Positions 37,831 through 52,347 of a stretch of DNA of 64,000 nucleotides are shown here, in pieces; the first letter of the stretch is position 1, and each line of letters opens with the position of its first letter. The notes below the pieces were generated by a model. The model made no database searches and was not told the origin of the DNA. It saw only the letters and a list, made by a program, of their open reading frames with translations. Source of the stretch: Acanthornis magna. Its lineage: Eukaryota; Chordata; Aves; Passeriformes; Acanthizidae. The position numbers and the translations under genes were made by a program. The stretch lies in assembly GCA_036785705.1 (NCBI GenBank), contig JAWUZG010000015.1:3549001-3613000 (forward strand), written 5' to 3'.

Positions 37831-40800
37831 CTTTATTAGCGTAGATTCATTGATTTTTCCCAGCTCCCCCCTTCCCCTCCTCATCCCTCCTTTTGGTTAG
37901 ACTTAGGTCAGAACCTGACAGCTCTCCTTTTTAAATAGAGGAGGACAGACTCTAATTTTTAATGTTGAATAATAAAAAAAGTCGTTTAGGTTGATTAAAC
38001 AAGACTAATTTTTTTTTCTTCTTCCATTTTATGCCCAGCTGAGAAAATAGCCGTGATGGCAGTAAGATCATGGGCAGTGCTAGCTGTGTTGGCTGTGGGA
38101 TTGCAGTAGGAGCAATGTTCTGGAGAGCAGCAGGCAGAGGTTTGCTCTCATGCAATCTCTTGGTGTGTGTGTGTATGAGGTGGTTTGGCTTCCCTGCCCT
38201 TCTCGTGGCAGTTTTGTGTTACTACTGAGCAGCATTTTCTGTCCTGAATTCCTTCTTGTTGCTTTTCACCATCTTTGTGGGGTCTTGAAGCTGTCAGCAG
38301 TAATAATTAATTTTCTTTTAAGGTACCTAAACAGGGACATCCTGTGTTATGGACTGACCCTCATGCCTTTCCACTCAAATCCACCAAAAAATGAGTTTGA
38401 ACAGTATCCATAAATGCACCACATTTATGTGGCTTTCTGTAAAATACAGTTGGTAGATAAAGAAGGCACCAGTAGGTGGCATGGGAGAATTTACAGCACA
38501 GTTTCAGCTGCAATTTTGGTGGACGATAAATCGCTAACTTTAATTTTTAAACGACGACAGTGTCTCCCATAATGCCTTTTTGATTCACTGGCACTCCCAA
38601 GCACTGCAGGAAGGGACTTCACCATTGACTTTGTGTATTTTGAATGTGGATAAAAAAGCAGAATGTCAAGGCTGGCCCCAAGGTAGTTTGTGGGATGTCT
38701 CTTGCTGCCCCTGATTTCTGGGGAGTTGTTGTCATGAACATTTCTGATCTAGAAGCAGTTCTAGGTGGGATTTGTATTACTTCTTTAAGCTGTAGGTGCT
38801 TGACACAGCTACACAACATAAAACATGGTCAAAACAAGATGTTTTCCCAGAGGAAAAACAATTGAAATGGAGACAGGAGGTCCTTGGCTTACCTGAGTTA
38901 ATGTCACTTGGTTGCTTTGAGTGAAGGGTCACTAAGCTAGGGATGGGCTTCTGGCCCAAACTGTGTTGTAGCCCGGAGGCTTTGTCTATGCAAACAAGGC
39001 ACAATCAGCAGAGAAACATTTTATTGCTTCATTTCTTCCCCCTAAGGTTGAACAACAACAACAACAAAATACTTGAAAGTTAGCAATTTTTGTGTCTTAG
39101 TTCTTCACTAGTACTTATTAGTGCTAATAATTGCTAATCGTGGCTCCTGTGGTGGGACTGGCTCAGAAACAAAACAAGAAATCTGTTCCTGACCCAAAAG
39201 TACAAAGAGTTTAAATGTAGGATAAGAAACTGGAGGTGATTCACTGGGGCAGACACACTGAATAAGAACAATTCAGTGATGTTATGGCTAGACACACGAC
39301 TTTCAGAGATCATTGAACAAGAGCAGGCAGCTCTTTTTAACCTAGAGTAGAGCCTAGAAGTGTTAAGCCACTTTCTTAATCCAGATATGTATTAATCCCT
39401 TTTTGTTTTCTAGTTCTCAATGCTACCAGCATATTTCCCCATATGGGCTTGATAGGAGTATTCAGGCTAAAGAGGGTCTGAAATGGCTAAGTAGTGTAGG
39501 TTTCTCAGTGTTCTGGGCTGTCTAAAACAAAAATATTCAGAAACCAGGAAGGGCTCTTCAGCTGTTGATGTTTTGTATTGTCCTGTCTAGTCCTTGCAAT
39601 AGATGCATTCCAGATCCTTGTGCAAACAGATCAATTTGTGGCTGAATTCTGTGGGGGGCTATTCATTTTAAAATGTAAAATGACCAGTAGTTTGCAAATA
39701 TTTCTGGGTCAATTTATTGATAGGGACAAAAAGAGGTACATCGCTTTTTGAGGAGGCAGGGGAGAAATGGTGGAACCTCTCCTTTGGTTAGCAAATGGTA
39801 CATGGCAGAAATAGTCAATCTGCATGGGGTTAATGTACTGGTTGTTTATAGTGGTTAAGGAAAGAGTGTTTCTCACAGGAATCACAGTATTAATCAGAAA
39901 AGAAAAATGGCAATCGGGAAAGCTAATGACATTGCAGTTGATTTGATTATAACATTAAGATTGTTTAAAACTGTCATTTCTAATTTTGTTAAAAGAAATA
40001 ACACAAGTTAGGTCCATAGCTTAGTGATCTAGGAAGAAAATTTGAAACATCAAGGAGAAAACTCTCAGGCCATTAGAGATGCTCTGCATTTAATGCATGT
40101 TTGGGAAGGGGAAATGGATTGCCTCCTTCATGCTAAATTAGCATAGAGGGACTTGGACTGTCTTGACCTTTTCTTAACCTTGTATACTCGAGTTTTAGAA
40201 TGAATTTGCAGGGTTTACCCCATGAGGGAGGAACAATATATTGCTGGCTTGGGAGGGAAAGGGGAATATTTATAAAAGTCAAAGCAGTGGCTGGAGAGAA
40301 AATGTGATGTGTCTGTTTTCTGCTCTGACTTGGTTCACCTTTGCTAAGTCACACCAGGTACTCAAGAACTTTATTCCTTAAAAATCCCATAAATGGAGTA
40401 GTTTTGTCCATCAGACTTGAGAGACTGAGGAATGCTCTGTAGTAGTCTTGTGATATTGATGACAATATATCATATGAAAACAAATCTACAGTTACCCAAC
40501 GCATTAAGGTTTAAAATGAGTCCTTTTGGTGTGAATGGCTTTTTAAATCATGTTAGGTTTTTGCTTTTGTCCTTTTCTGCATACCAAGGCAGCAGGAGCC
40601 CCCACAGGGACTACTGTTTGTCTAATATGAAGCATCTAATTGGTATTGAATTCTGTGATTATTTTGGGATGCAGACCAATGTGGCCATACAGACAGAAGT
40701 TCAGAAAACTTTGTGGGCATCCTTTTGTGGAGGTGGAGCCGTTGCCTTGGCAGCAAGGCTCAAGAGAGGCAGGAAGGTAAAGGCAGAGCTGTCATTTCTG

Positions 40801-40959
40801 TAGAGGAAAGCAGCATTTTGCACAGGGCAAGGTCACTTGCACCTCCAAACATTTGTGAGCCATTTTGCTACCTGTGAGATTTGGACCTCCCAGACCCAGT
40901 CTCTCACGTTAATGTGGAAATCTCTGCAGATTGACTGGAGTTTCGAAGCTCTTCGCCTG
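37831..40959. other. Non-coding background
   Basis: No gene is recognised. A short CAA trinucleotide repeat lies near 39052-39066. The open frames are short and not ordered into exons. Confidence 0.65.
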
Positions 40960-41300
40960 TATCTTGTCTCTCCCTGCCCTAGACTCCTTCTCGCAGCGCA
41001 ATCCTACAGTCTGGCAAGCTCCATAATAAGTGCAGATAGATGAGTGTGTGTACATCTCCATTAACATGACTGTGCAGGCTAATGATGGGGACCTCCTGCT
41101 GCTCTCCGCTTGTTTTCTGTTGATTGTTATGTAATGTTCGGCAGCGGGAGGTAAATTCCTCTCCAATTTTGAGGCCCGTTGCAGCATGCAAACCCCACTG
41201 TGAGGAGTCACGGTGATTGAGCTCTCGAATCAAGTCCCACGCTGATAACTATAAATCAGGCCTATTATACACTCCCGACCGACAGCCGGAAACCTTCCGC
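40960..41300. promoter_or_regulatory. Candidate conserved non-coding element
   Basis: High-complexity sequence with scattered CpGs (41270-41335) next to TAAT-containing motifs such as CTCCATTAACATGAC and GGCTAATGATGG. It is unlike the flanking low-complexity DNA and contains no recognisable repeat. A minus-strand frame of 100 codons overlaps it but resembles nothing known. The regulatory call is weak inference. Confidence 0.27.
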
Positions 41301-42589
41301 ACTGCCTGTGGCACAGCGAGGCTCGGAGCCGCACTGGAGTTTGTTTTGCAACTGCCAACACTCGAGCCTTTGAAAGCCTCTGATTGAAATTCGGTGGGAT
41401 GTTTTCCCTCCCTCAGATAAAGGCCCAGAGGGTGCTCTGGGTACTGAAGGTCAAGCTGATGCTCAGGGTGTGCCTTTGAAGGCTTGCTCCTGCTCTGCAT
41501 GTGGGGCTTGGAGTGTGGGAGCTGTTTTGGTGGTGGAGTTTGCTCCAGCTGCTCTTCAGTCATCTTTCCAGGCAGGGTCTATGGCCTGGGAAGATGTTCT
41601 GAATAAGCTGTGTACTTTAGTAAGGATAAAGTGGTGCATGTGGGGTAAGGGAGTGCTTACCATGGGGTAATTTGGGCTAAGCAAAGGCAGGAGGGAATGC
41701 CAGGAGCCTTCCCAAACCCTCTCAGCACAGGCTGTAGAACCCCTTCACGAGTACAGAAAATCTGGAAGTTATTAATGTTGCTGCTCCTTCCTCCAGTGCA
41801 GTGAGCTGGGCTAAGGCTGAGTGGGCACGGAGCAATAAAACCCAGTTTGAAACAGCTCAGCTGGGTTATTGCATGATTTATCAGGTGAAATTCCATGGCC
41901 TTTGGTTATGCAGGGGGAGAACTTAGTTGTTTCTAGGGCTGCTTTCATAGATTTCAAATCTTCCATCTTCTTAGGCTTGTTTTCTCTTGTTCCTTGTCTC
42001 AGTTCTTTTGTCAGTGTTCACTGAATAAAAACATATAAACCATTTCAGTGCAGCATGTGGAAAAGAGGCATCTCTGTGAGTTGCAAAACTTCTGGGTGTC
42101 AAGCTGCCTTCTGCAAGCACATGGGAAGCAGAAGGATTTCTATTGACTATGCACTGTTCTTTTAAATGCTAGGAAAAACAATCTTAACAGAATGTAAGCA
42201 TTTAATTTCTAATATTGCAGTTATTATCCCCAGCAGTAGATAGGACAACTCTTTGACTGTTGTTACGAATACAAAGCAACTCGACATCTCTCTGTGGCCA
42301 GGCTGAGCAGAGTGTGAACTCAACACCACTTGGGCTGCTCAACTTGATCTCTTAGGTCCCGCAGTAATCTCACACACACAGGTACAGAGCTCCCAGGTTT
42401 AATTCTTAATGCTGCATCCTGATGCTGCAACAATTTTTGGCTTTGTGGAGCTTAGAGAGGGGTTTTAACTCAGGAAGGATGGAATGTGCAGTTAAAAAGC
42501 AAGGCAGTCAAGATATTTACCCTTTGGGAAGCAGCATCTCCTTGTGTGCCATTGGCTTGGAGTCCTTGCACTTTTCCCACTTCACTTTG

Positions 42590-42720
42590 TACTGCTGAAC
42601 CTTGCAAGGTTGTTATAAAGCTTAATTAATTTATAGAGTACCTTGAAGATGTACGGCCAGATTCTCAGCTGGTGTAATCTGGCATGACTCCATTGGCCTG
42701 AGCAGTGAGTATTCACCATG
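42590..42720. mobile_element. Possible ancient SINE or other amniote repeat
   Basis: CAAGGTTGTTATAAAGCTTAA followed by AGTACCTTGAAGATGTACGG resembles the 3' part of MIR/CORE-type SINEs, and GGCCAGATTCTCAGCTGGTG resembles a repeat motif common in reptile genomes. The match is from memory and strongly diverged. It could be coincidence or a composite of two old elements. Confidence 0.3.
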
Positions 42721-45190
42721 CTGGTGAATAAAACTTGGGAATTTGACTTGTGAGTGTTCTTGTTAAATGGCATTTTGTGCCCAGGACAAGCCCTAGTTGA
42801 AGGTTATATTCAGCTCTCTTACAAAAGGAGCTGCCCACAAAGTAGATCCAAATAGTTGAGTGACAGGCCCCCAGTATAAAATTTGTGGTTTATCCCTGTT
42901 TAATAGTCAAAGATTAGCAAGCATCCAGGTAGAGATATATGGTCTAGTCAGCATCTGATGGGCTAATGATGAATGGGAGCTTGAGAGAGGCTTCAGATTA
43001 GCCTCACATACATAAATATCACATGTCGGTGACAAGGACACTGGAGGTCACTGAATTGTATTTGTGCTCATTCATGGCCTTTATAAACTCTGTACTACTT
43101 GAGTGTGCTCCCTCCAGGACAAAGGGAAGCATGGTCAGATGTCATTGCAGCTGGAAACCTTGAAATATGTGTTAGTTCTGTGGAGTGCATGGTATACAAA
43201 TAGGTATTTAAAATATTTATGTGGTCCTATTATTCCTTTTCCCTTCCCCTTTTCATGTTCCTTTCAACTCTTTCCCTACTTCACACTATTTTTAGTAAAT
43301 TCTCACTTCTTGAAGTTACAGGGGAAAAAAAGCTGTCAGATCATTCTGACTTCCCCTTTACAAATGCTAATAAACTCACTTTATAGTGCATTTTCTAGTC
43401 TAATTGCAGGTTACACACCCAAACCTTACTTAAGAAGACTTGTAAAATGAATGTTGTAGTCTTGAGTGTATTTTAACTTTCAACAGTATCTGCTAATGAA
43501 AACAGCATTCAAGCAATGACGAAAACTTCAGCTATTAGAAAGCTCAAACCTGAAAAATTAAGACTGACTCATTCAGTTAAGACAACAATATAACTTAAGT
43601 GAATTTCTTTAGTTTCCAACATTAAGTGTTAATGACAACTTCTAATTCTAAAGGCTGGGCGTATGTTAATAATTATTAATAACTAAGTTGTCACCTTTGT
43701 GATACTGGGAGAGAAGCTTTGATTAGCAGATAGGCCCAGGGTACACTTACTCTTAACCTTGTCCTTACATTAGGACATGTGGATAATTGAAACCTTTCCA
43801 CTCTGACTGATCTCAGGCTTCATTTATTTGGCTGTCATTGTGTAAGCTGGTGTCAATTAGCACTGGGGTTTTCCATGTTGTTTATTTCAGAAGCATAAGA
43901 ATAACAATAAAAGCAAGTGCTGGCCCACGAAGCATTTGGAAGTATTGGGAGAAGCCCCAGTTGTCATATTCTGGTCTTCTTTGATGTTAAAAGACACACA
44001 GAGTGTGCACATTTGCTGTTTTCCCAGATTGTGCACTGAGTTGGTGTGGCTTCATCCCTAATCCCCAGAAACTCGGTGCCACTTGTTTTATCTCAGAGTT
44101 TTGAGAGAATTGGCACTGAAATTTTGCCTAACGGAGCCAAAAATTACACCTTGGTGTGAACTTAGAGTCTAAAAGCTTCTGGAAAATTCATCGACCCTGT
44201 CCTCAACACCTGAAGTAGCGTCAATTCCTTGGGGAAGAGCGACAAGAAAAATCCTCAGCTGAGTTGGGGACTGGCTGCGATGGAGAGGGGACCTTCATCT
44301 CCCTCTGTGGGAGCGCGGCCGGGGAGGAAGGCAGCAGAGGAGGGAGCTGCTGCTCCTGTGCCTCCGAGCACAAAGGCAGGGCTGGCAAAATGCAGCTGCC
44401 ACGTTTGGCTGACCTCAGCCAACCTAGGCTTGCCCGAGGCCATCTGCAACTGGAATATCTGCTTTCTCAGCACACTTAGGGAGCTGCAGCAGGGCAGGAG
44501 AGTAGGCAAGGAGACACTGGAAATGCAGGACTTATGAAATGGCGAATTGTGCGTCTACCCAGCAGCTGTTTTGGAGTCCGGGTAATTTGAAAGTGGCAGC
44601 GAATTTGCTCAAGCTCTGGTGAAGCTAAGAAGAGTTGGATGTTGAAAGGAGCTGATGGAGGCTGAGGAGGCTCTGATGGACCCTCTGCACGGCGGTGAGG
44701 GGGAGATGCTGTGATCTGCGGTCCCCTCCACTCCTGGGAAGAGCAGAGCTCAGTGTGAGCACAGCCTGGCACATGCTGGGATGGCTTTGCTTTCCTCCTC
44801 TCCATTTCAGCTCTGGGCTGTACAGAACATTCCCAGTGTAGCTGCTCTGTTTCAGCCCCTCAGGCTCAGGCAAGTCTGTCTGAATCTAATAGATTACTGT
44901 AGTACAAATTGTATTGGCACTAGGCCTAGTTAGTGTTGGGTGCTGGAAAGGCTTCCACAGCACACATTGAGTGGCTCTAATAAACCCATTGCATATTTCT
45001 CTGGAAGCAGGAGTGCACTGTTGTTCTGCAAGGAGGAAAATATATTAATATTTTACTTCAATGACATCTTGTAAATATTACAAGCATTTGTCATGGGTTT
45101 TTTGAGCACGTTTTGCAGCAGGAGGAAGAAAAATATTTGAATGAAAATACACTTTTGGTTGGAAACATCACTGAGTATTAATACACAGGC

Positions 45191-45303
45191 TTTTTCTTTT
45201 TTTTTCTTTTTTTTTGGGAGGGGAGTTGTGCATGGGAAGTGTTTTTCTTTTTTCTTAATTTCTTAATTTCTTTTTCTTGATTTCTGTTTTGCTGTCTCTT
45301 TTT
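45191..45303. repeat. Pyrimidine-rich low-complexity tract
   Basis: T runs interrupted by single C, including two adjacent TTCTTAATTTCTTAATTTC units, split by a short G-rich segment around 45217-45240. No coding or RNA function is visible. Confidence 0.75.
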
Positions 45304-48300
45304 CAATACTGTCTGCAGTGTACACAGTGGTCCTGAAAGAGGCAATGTCTCAACAGCATTTCAATATCATTGGGATAACCTTTAATTGATCAGTTTATCA
45401 TCACTAATCAAGTAAACATATTAAATATTGATATGAGGGGGGAGTAAGACCCAATTTTTTTAAGAAAAGAGTGGTGTACCTGAAAATAAATATATTTATT
45501 TTCTTGTTCTTTTTCCCGGGTCAGACAGCTGAGGCCCTTTATACTAAACCATATGAAAGCCAAAATGGAGATATTTTGAGTATTCACAGTTTAAAATCTG
45601 CCCATATCAGCATAGTTTTCTTTCTGGACTTGGGAGATCTGAATTTAACACAGGCTGATTTATATTGTCAAGGAGGTTGAAGGGGCTTGAAACTGCCAAG
45701 TCAGCTTTGGGTGCCAGGGCAACCAAACAGAGGTGGGAGAGCAAACAGATTTTTTTTGAGAGCAGTGTTGGAGATGGTACCTAGCAATGGGCAAGGGCTG
45801 CCTTCAGTAATATCCCAGCTATTATTTTCTGCTTTTCATCTGCGTCATTTCACAGTGAAAGTTTGATGAGCAGTTTTTATTTTCAAAGTGATTATATCGT
45901 CCAGTTCTGAGGTATAACAAATTTGTGATGTCCAGGCAAGATCGGAGGCCTTTTGGTTGAACAGGATGTGCAGATACATGGCTTGATTCCTATTTTACTT
46001 CTGGCTCTGGAGAATAACTCCTGTGGTTGCCAGGGGTTTAAAGATGCAGAGGATGTTGTAAAGAAGATATTTGAAGATAAAATACTAGCTTCTTGCAAAC
46101 TTTGGTAGAGCTCCATGTGAACTCAGTTCTGTCAAATAGGAATAATTTACTAAATTATCTTTGTTCTCGTGATACCTCAGTTTGAAAGCAAAGCACAAAG
46201 ATTCATTCATGATTTTCGGAGTGAAACATTCTTGATTTTTCTCTTGAAATTACATTCTGGTTTTACTTTCACTCTTTTTCATTAAGTGTTAGAGCAGAAT
46301 ACATTGGAATCACAATCAGTTAAGGTTTGTTTTTGTTTTAAATACACAGAAAGCTTGGACTACTTGTATTTGTTTATTTTAGCCGTGCTCTAACTGGACC
46401 AGAGCCAAGTTTGGGCATTTCAGAATTGAGCTTCCTTTTGTTTGGCACAATTCTTGATGGGTTGGTCAGATCCACGATAGTTTAAATATTGGTGTAATGC
46501 ATTTTATGCACTATCCAGCATACAGAATAATGCTATTACCTTGTGAGCTCAAGGCTATTAAGTCTGCAGAACTTGAGGTATTGCAGCTTCCTTCAGAAGC
46601 TGAAATGAACTTGGCATCACACCAGTTCCTGCGGAAATTGTAAGAATGTGCAGGACCCTTCTGCTTCAGACCTCTGGATCAGAACAGAAGGTCACCACTC
46701 ATTTACATTGTGGGTGAAAAGGCACTTCAGGAAGCACAAAAACTCTCAAAAGTAGCCATCTCCACCCTTCTAGCTGGGAAAAAACCCACCTTTTTGAATG
46801 GTCTCCATGCTGAATGTACTCTGGCTGTATTTCAAATGCAGGAAAGCAGTCCTGTGTCTAGAGGAAAACCTTAAATAATAAAGATTTTTGTCAGCAAAGT
46901 GATATAGGCCAGGGGGAAGCTAAGGGTCAACCAAAAGTGAAAAATACGATTAATACAAGAAAGAAACACGTGTTTTTTGAGCCATAAAATAGATGAAATT
47001 TGGTTCCTTAAACTGTGGTTAGGACAGAACATAGCTTACACTGCTAATTGCTAGATTTAGTTTTAGTATCTGTGTTTTTGAATGCAAAAGTTTTTCTCAA
47101 GGCTTCTCAAAGGCTCGAATACTGTGTATGTACATTACAGATCAGTTCCTAACCATCTGCAACCTCTCTGCCTAGATAAATAGGGAAATTCCACTTAGGG
47201 TAGTGAAGATAAATAGCAGGAAGACGTGAGCTCCATAGCCCCAGAAGGACAGTGCTGTCCATAATGTGTGTGTCTTTGCTGTCAGGATCCAGCATCATCT
47301 TGAAACCTCTTCAGGTACTTTAATGAGGGTGTGCCCAAGCAAAATCCTCCCTTTTCCAGCTTCAGAGCAGGGCTGGTTTGCATCCAACCAGCTTGGAGCC
47401 CAGACAGTGTTACCACTCTGGCTGTGTCTCATCATTGCACAGATTTGAGCCTGAGCCTGGCACTGGCTCCCCACTGGACCTGTGTCTAAAGCTCTGAATG
47501 GCTGTAGAAATGTGCCTGCTCAATTCAGCTGGATTTGTCTCTATTGTTTTGGCAGCAACAGTTTCTATAGCTCTAAAAAGTGAGCGTGGTTTTTTTTTTT
47601 GCCAGTGGAATATATAATGTTCTACCTCATTTATCTGAATTCAAACTATGCATTATATAAGTGCAAATATGTTGTATTTCCCCAAGTTACTTGGAATAGG
47701 AATGGAAAATTTATGTCTTCTCTTAGTGCTAATATGTAACATTTCCTGTGCTTAAATGAGTTATCTTGATAGCTGGAGTGGTAAGAGTTGGTATTAGTAC
47801 TAAATTCAGGAAAGCAAAACATAGCAGGGTCTGTTCTGCAGAAGAATTGAGGGGATATGGGAGCTGTAAAAAAAAGTCAGCCTGGTGCAAATCCTCCCAA
47901 GCCGGGACCTTGCAAAGACACTGGACATCCTTATGGCTTGGGCACCAGGTTCCATTTGTGTCTACTGATTTCTTTCACAGATTTTATGCGCATCCTGTGC
48001 TTAAGGAGTAATATGGAGTAAGTAGTATGTACTGTCGGGGGCTCCTTCAGGGAGTGCCCAAGCTCATCTGACTTGTGACTTGTACCTGAGGCTGATCCTG
48101 TTGACTCAGTTGAGCTGCACGTGCATAAATTGTGGTTTAGAACTTGCTCCCAATGCAGAGGCAGGGATCAGTGTTTCAGGTGCTGAACCTTCCTTTGAAA
48201 TCCCTACAAGAAGGATGCATGCAATTAAGGGCAAGAGCAACCAAGCTGAGACAGATCACAAACCTGTGCACTGTCTTTGAATTACCTTTGTTTTATTCAA

Positions 48301-50919
48301 CTCCCCAAGGCAGTGTAACCAAAGCCTTTTAAAATATCATCAGACAATTCTTTAAATAGTCTGATTTTGCCACCTCCCAACAAAAGGAAAAAGGATGACT
48401 TTGAAATGCAGAATTTTGAAGATGCGTCTCCCTCTCTTATTTCAAAGAAAAGTTAAATGGGGAGCAATGAGGCTTTTTCTCAATTGCCCTTTATTGAATC
48501 ATTGCTGTTTTTGTAGGACCCACAAAAGTACAGTCCAGGTACTTTGCAGGTAGAGATGGGGTGCTTAAAAGGATGAACATTTTAAATACAAGGGTCAGTC
48601 GCTTCCACCCTGCGGATATGAAGTAAAGGTGGTGCTCAATTCCTTGTTAGGAGGGAAAAGGTGGCTGACAGGAAAGAGTTATCTGTCTCAAATTACCACG
48701 CAAATATCTGTCTTTTAAGTCTGAGCTTCATTCTCAAAGCCTTCTCTGGTCTCTCATTTCACTGGAGCCCCGTACAAGGGTTCTCAAGAGCCAGGGTTGC
48801 AGGATCTAGTTGTTCTTAGTTGAAATAAAGCTGAAAGGAAGATGGACACCTTCTCTTGTGTGTATTGCTGTCAATGAGCTCGTGGGTGTGGGCACAGCGC
48901 TGGGAGCAATGCCTGCACTACAGCAAGCTTTATTTATTGCCAGTGCTGGAACTAGAACCAAGCCTTCCTAAAGGTGACTAATTTTTTTTGGTTTTAATAC
49001 GTGATACTTCAATTGAACAGTTGTGATGTTAAGTGTGTGCTTTGCTAAACTGGGGCCTTGTTTCTGGAGAGGGAACTGTTCTTAAGCTTTTGGTACATGA
49101 GGAGCATTTCCCATTAGATCATAAATTATTTACGTTCAGGTCTAGTGAAATCCCCTCTGATTTAGAGTGATGTATGGGAGAGTCAGACCTATAAACTTAG
49201 TTTGAATAATTCTTCTGGTAGATCTGGAAATATTTAAACTCATTCTTTTTTCTTTTTTGTTATAGTACTGTAAATTTAAAGAATTTAATTTTTTAAAAAC
49301 TTGTTCCTTGTGCTCTGTCACATAACTTGGCTGTCAGGGATTGGATCCATAAGCACCCATTGCAACATTTGCGGGGTACATGTCACCATCTGAGATGGAT
49401 CAGTTTGGCATGGATCTCATATCAAGCCACAAAGAAATTGCAGGGGGACTGAGCCAAGTGATGGCTTTGGCACTGTCAGAGTACAACCTGGAGGCACAGC
49501 TGTGAGGACAGGGCCATTTTTCATTCCTTCATTCCAGTCTGTATTGTTTGGCTTCATCCTGTTAAGTATTGTGGCTATAATATTGTCTAGATCCAAGAGT
49601 TTTCTCCCCAAGCCTCAGTTTCTCTCAAATGAAATGTGCATGTCCTCGCCCTGACCATTACGGAGCTCTGAAATTGTCAGAAGGAAGATGTTGCACCCTA
49701 AAGCAAACTTTCCCAACTCCTTGGAGTCCTGAGCACTCGTGGGGACGTGCCCTGGGCGTTGCCAGCTTTTGGAATTCCTCGTGAGCTCCGTCCAGTCTCT
49801 CCCGGCTGGATGTCACGCCTTTGGGAGGAGGCAGCGCGGCCTCTCCAGGCTGTGGGCTGAACCACGGCACAGATGTACAGGATGGGAGGTGTCAGGCTGG
49901 AAGAACTTGAAAAGAAGTGGGAATGAAAGGTGCTGTGGTTTGCTCCTGTGTGTACATACGGATCGGTCTTGGTGCGTCTCTGGGTTCTGAGGGCGCGTAG
50001 AGCTCAGTAGATTCCAGATTATTTGTGGTGTTAGGGCTGTGCCAAGAGTCAAAATAGGCTTTTCTGCTTGGAAAGAATCCCAATGTGGCAATGCCAACAT
50101 AAGGAGATGAATAATACAGTAATTCTTTATCTTGAAGACTGAAAGGGAATTGTAAATAAAGACAGAAGTGGGAATTCATGTAGTGATATAAAATCTAACT
50201 CAGTGGAGCATCAGTACCTCAATTATAGAACAAGGTGATGAAATAAAGACATTTCTTTATTGAAGATTTCTTTTATCAATGACTATTCCAACAGAAGTTA
50301 ACAAAAGAAAGTTAAAAAAAATAAATTGTTTTGTGCATCTCTATACAATTCTAAGGCACATAGATGAGCTAACTCTGGATTTTGAACACTAGTGAGTGAC
50401 CTATGTGATTTAGATGTTTTGGGAAGGTAATTTAGGCTTCTGGATCACTCCAACAGTTTTAAAATCCTTTCCTTCTCTGTAGAGCTAAATGAGACATGAG
50501 CTACACATTCCTTTTTTTCTGGAGGACTTCCCAGGATTTTACATCTGTAGCACCATGAAAAAATAGAGAAGCCTGCAGGAGCCTCAGAAGAGCCAGATAA
50601 TTGGCAGTCTCTTGTTTCTAAGCAGTGTTTAGCTATGCCCTATCACTGGGTTTTGTATGGCTGATCAATAAATGGTGTTCCCCCTACCCTGAAGGGCAAA
50701 GAGTTGCCTTACCCAGGTCCTGGCAATCTGCTCTCTGTTTTGGCTTTTCTTTCTGCTACAGGGACAGGAAGGCAGGTGCACTGAACTTCCTCAGTGAAGA
50801 AGCAGAGGCTGCTGCAGCATAAAATTTCCCCTTGACCCACCTTTCAGATGCCCAAGTTCGGACCTGAGCTGCTTCACATCGTCCCAATGACACAGATGGC
50901 AGGATAGAGCCAATCGGAA

Positions 50920-51250
50920 GCACTTGATAACAAAATGGCAATTCATTTTGCAATTCCTTCAGCATTCATGCTAACAATACTGGTCCTGATGGGCTCCTTG
51001 GGTATGAATGTAGCTTTCAATATGCAATTCCACAGGAATTACACCACTGCTCGGCTCTCATTAAGTCCGCTTTATTGTAAAGTGTTGCTGAGAAATCCTC
51101 CCATTACTGATACAGGACAACTGCTTTGCTTCAAAGAACTGCCTGATTTCCAAAAGCTCCTGTGTGTGTATTTGCAGGGTTTTTTAATAGTCTCTTTACA
51201 GTGCATTATCTCACTTTGTTTATATATTGGACGATAATGCAATGTGTTTA
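50920..51250. promoter_or_regulatory. Candidate conserved non-coding element
   Basis: Complex AT-rich sequence containing repeated CAATTC/GCAATTCC-type motifs (near 50939-50957 and 51022-51037) and ATTACACC. A 100-codon plus-strand frame spans it (50935-51237) without resembling any protein. Regulatory nature is inferred only from texture. Confidence 0.22.
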
Positions 51251-52347
51251 AGTATGTAAATTGCCATAATGTGAGGAAATGAGATGTTAAAAATAGCTAT
51301 GGAGTGCTGAAGAGAGCAGGGTGGGGTTAGGTGGCCAGCGTGGGAGGGAGATGCTTTTGGATCTAGAATTTTACTCTCCATCGTTTTAGGGAAGGTATAT
51401 CCTCTCTGAAGTTAAAAAGGAAAAAAAAAAATCTGGTTAAAAGGCACCACTTCCTGCAGGTAAAACAGGTATTATCTGCTTACTATGGGGAAAAAAATCT
51501 CATGTTTTTAAAAATACTCCATGTCTGCTGGTCTGCACCAAGGATAACCACTGCCTCCACCCCCAGCAGCGCTCTAATCCACTCTCTGGAGAAGTGACTG
51601 GCATCCATTTTCTCTATGCACATGATTTAATGAGTGAGCAATCCCCATCTGAGCCATGAAGGGATGCATCGATTTATGTGCCAGATACCCACATTTTGTC
51701 CACTGTTGATAGCACCAAGTCTTAAAGCCCTGGGACTATCCCTGGACCTGTGGGATGCAGTGCAGCTTGGAGAGGTTTCAGTAAAAGGTTGGCTCCTAAC
51801 TCTATAAATCCCACATTTTTAGGGTCAGTGTACACTCTTTCCATCTACTCTTTTCAAAAGCTCTGGGCAAAAGGAGTTGTATCAGAGTAATGAGGTGGTT
51901 TAAATAACATGATTCTTGTAGAAGGAATTTGAAGAGGACTTAGAAAAGGCAGACAATTCAGCTCTGGATGGGTAACAGTTTGATGCCAAAATCATGAAAA
52001 CAACAATTTTCCCAACTCCTATTTCCAGGCAGCCTGTCCTCACTGCTATAGGAAATGATGGGACTTGTTGTGCCCATCCAATCCTCATTTCCAACACCTA
52101 AACCCCAAAGTCTGTTAACCTGGCTGTGTCTCATTAATCACTTTCCCTGCAGTTGCCTGTCGAGTCAGGAGATTTATTATCTTTTAGTCATGTGATGAAA
52201 CTCCACAGGGATGATCTCCAAGACTGGTGTACTAAGTGGTCACCACCTGCACCTCTCTAGCCCCTTTCCTCTTTTCCTGGGTTACTTTATCCCGTGGCAG
52301 GGTCATAAGGGATATGTAGGGTCCAACAGGAGGGTTGGTCAGTGCTG
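51251..52347. other. Non-coding background
   Basis: No gene is recognised. The last ~80 bp (about 52270-52347) may be diverged CR1 leading into the duplicated segment, but I cannot align it confidently. Confidence 0.6.

Larger units (their letters stand above)
41301..50919. other. Non-coding background
   Basis: No gene is recognised in 9.6 kb. Positions 42590-42720 may hold an old SINE or other amniote repeat (separate entry). Positions 44230-44360 and 49730-49870 are modestly CpG-richer. Pyrimidine-rich low-complexity sequence lies at about 45191-45303. Confidence 0.6.
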
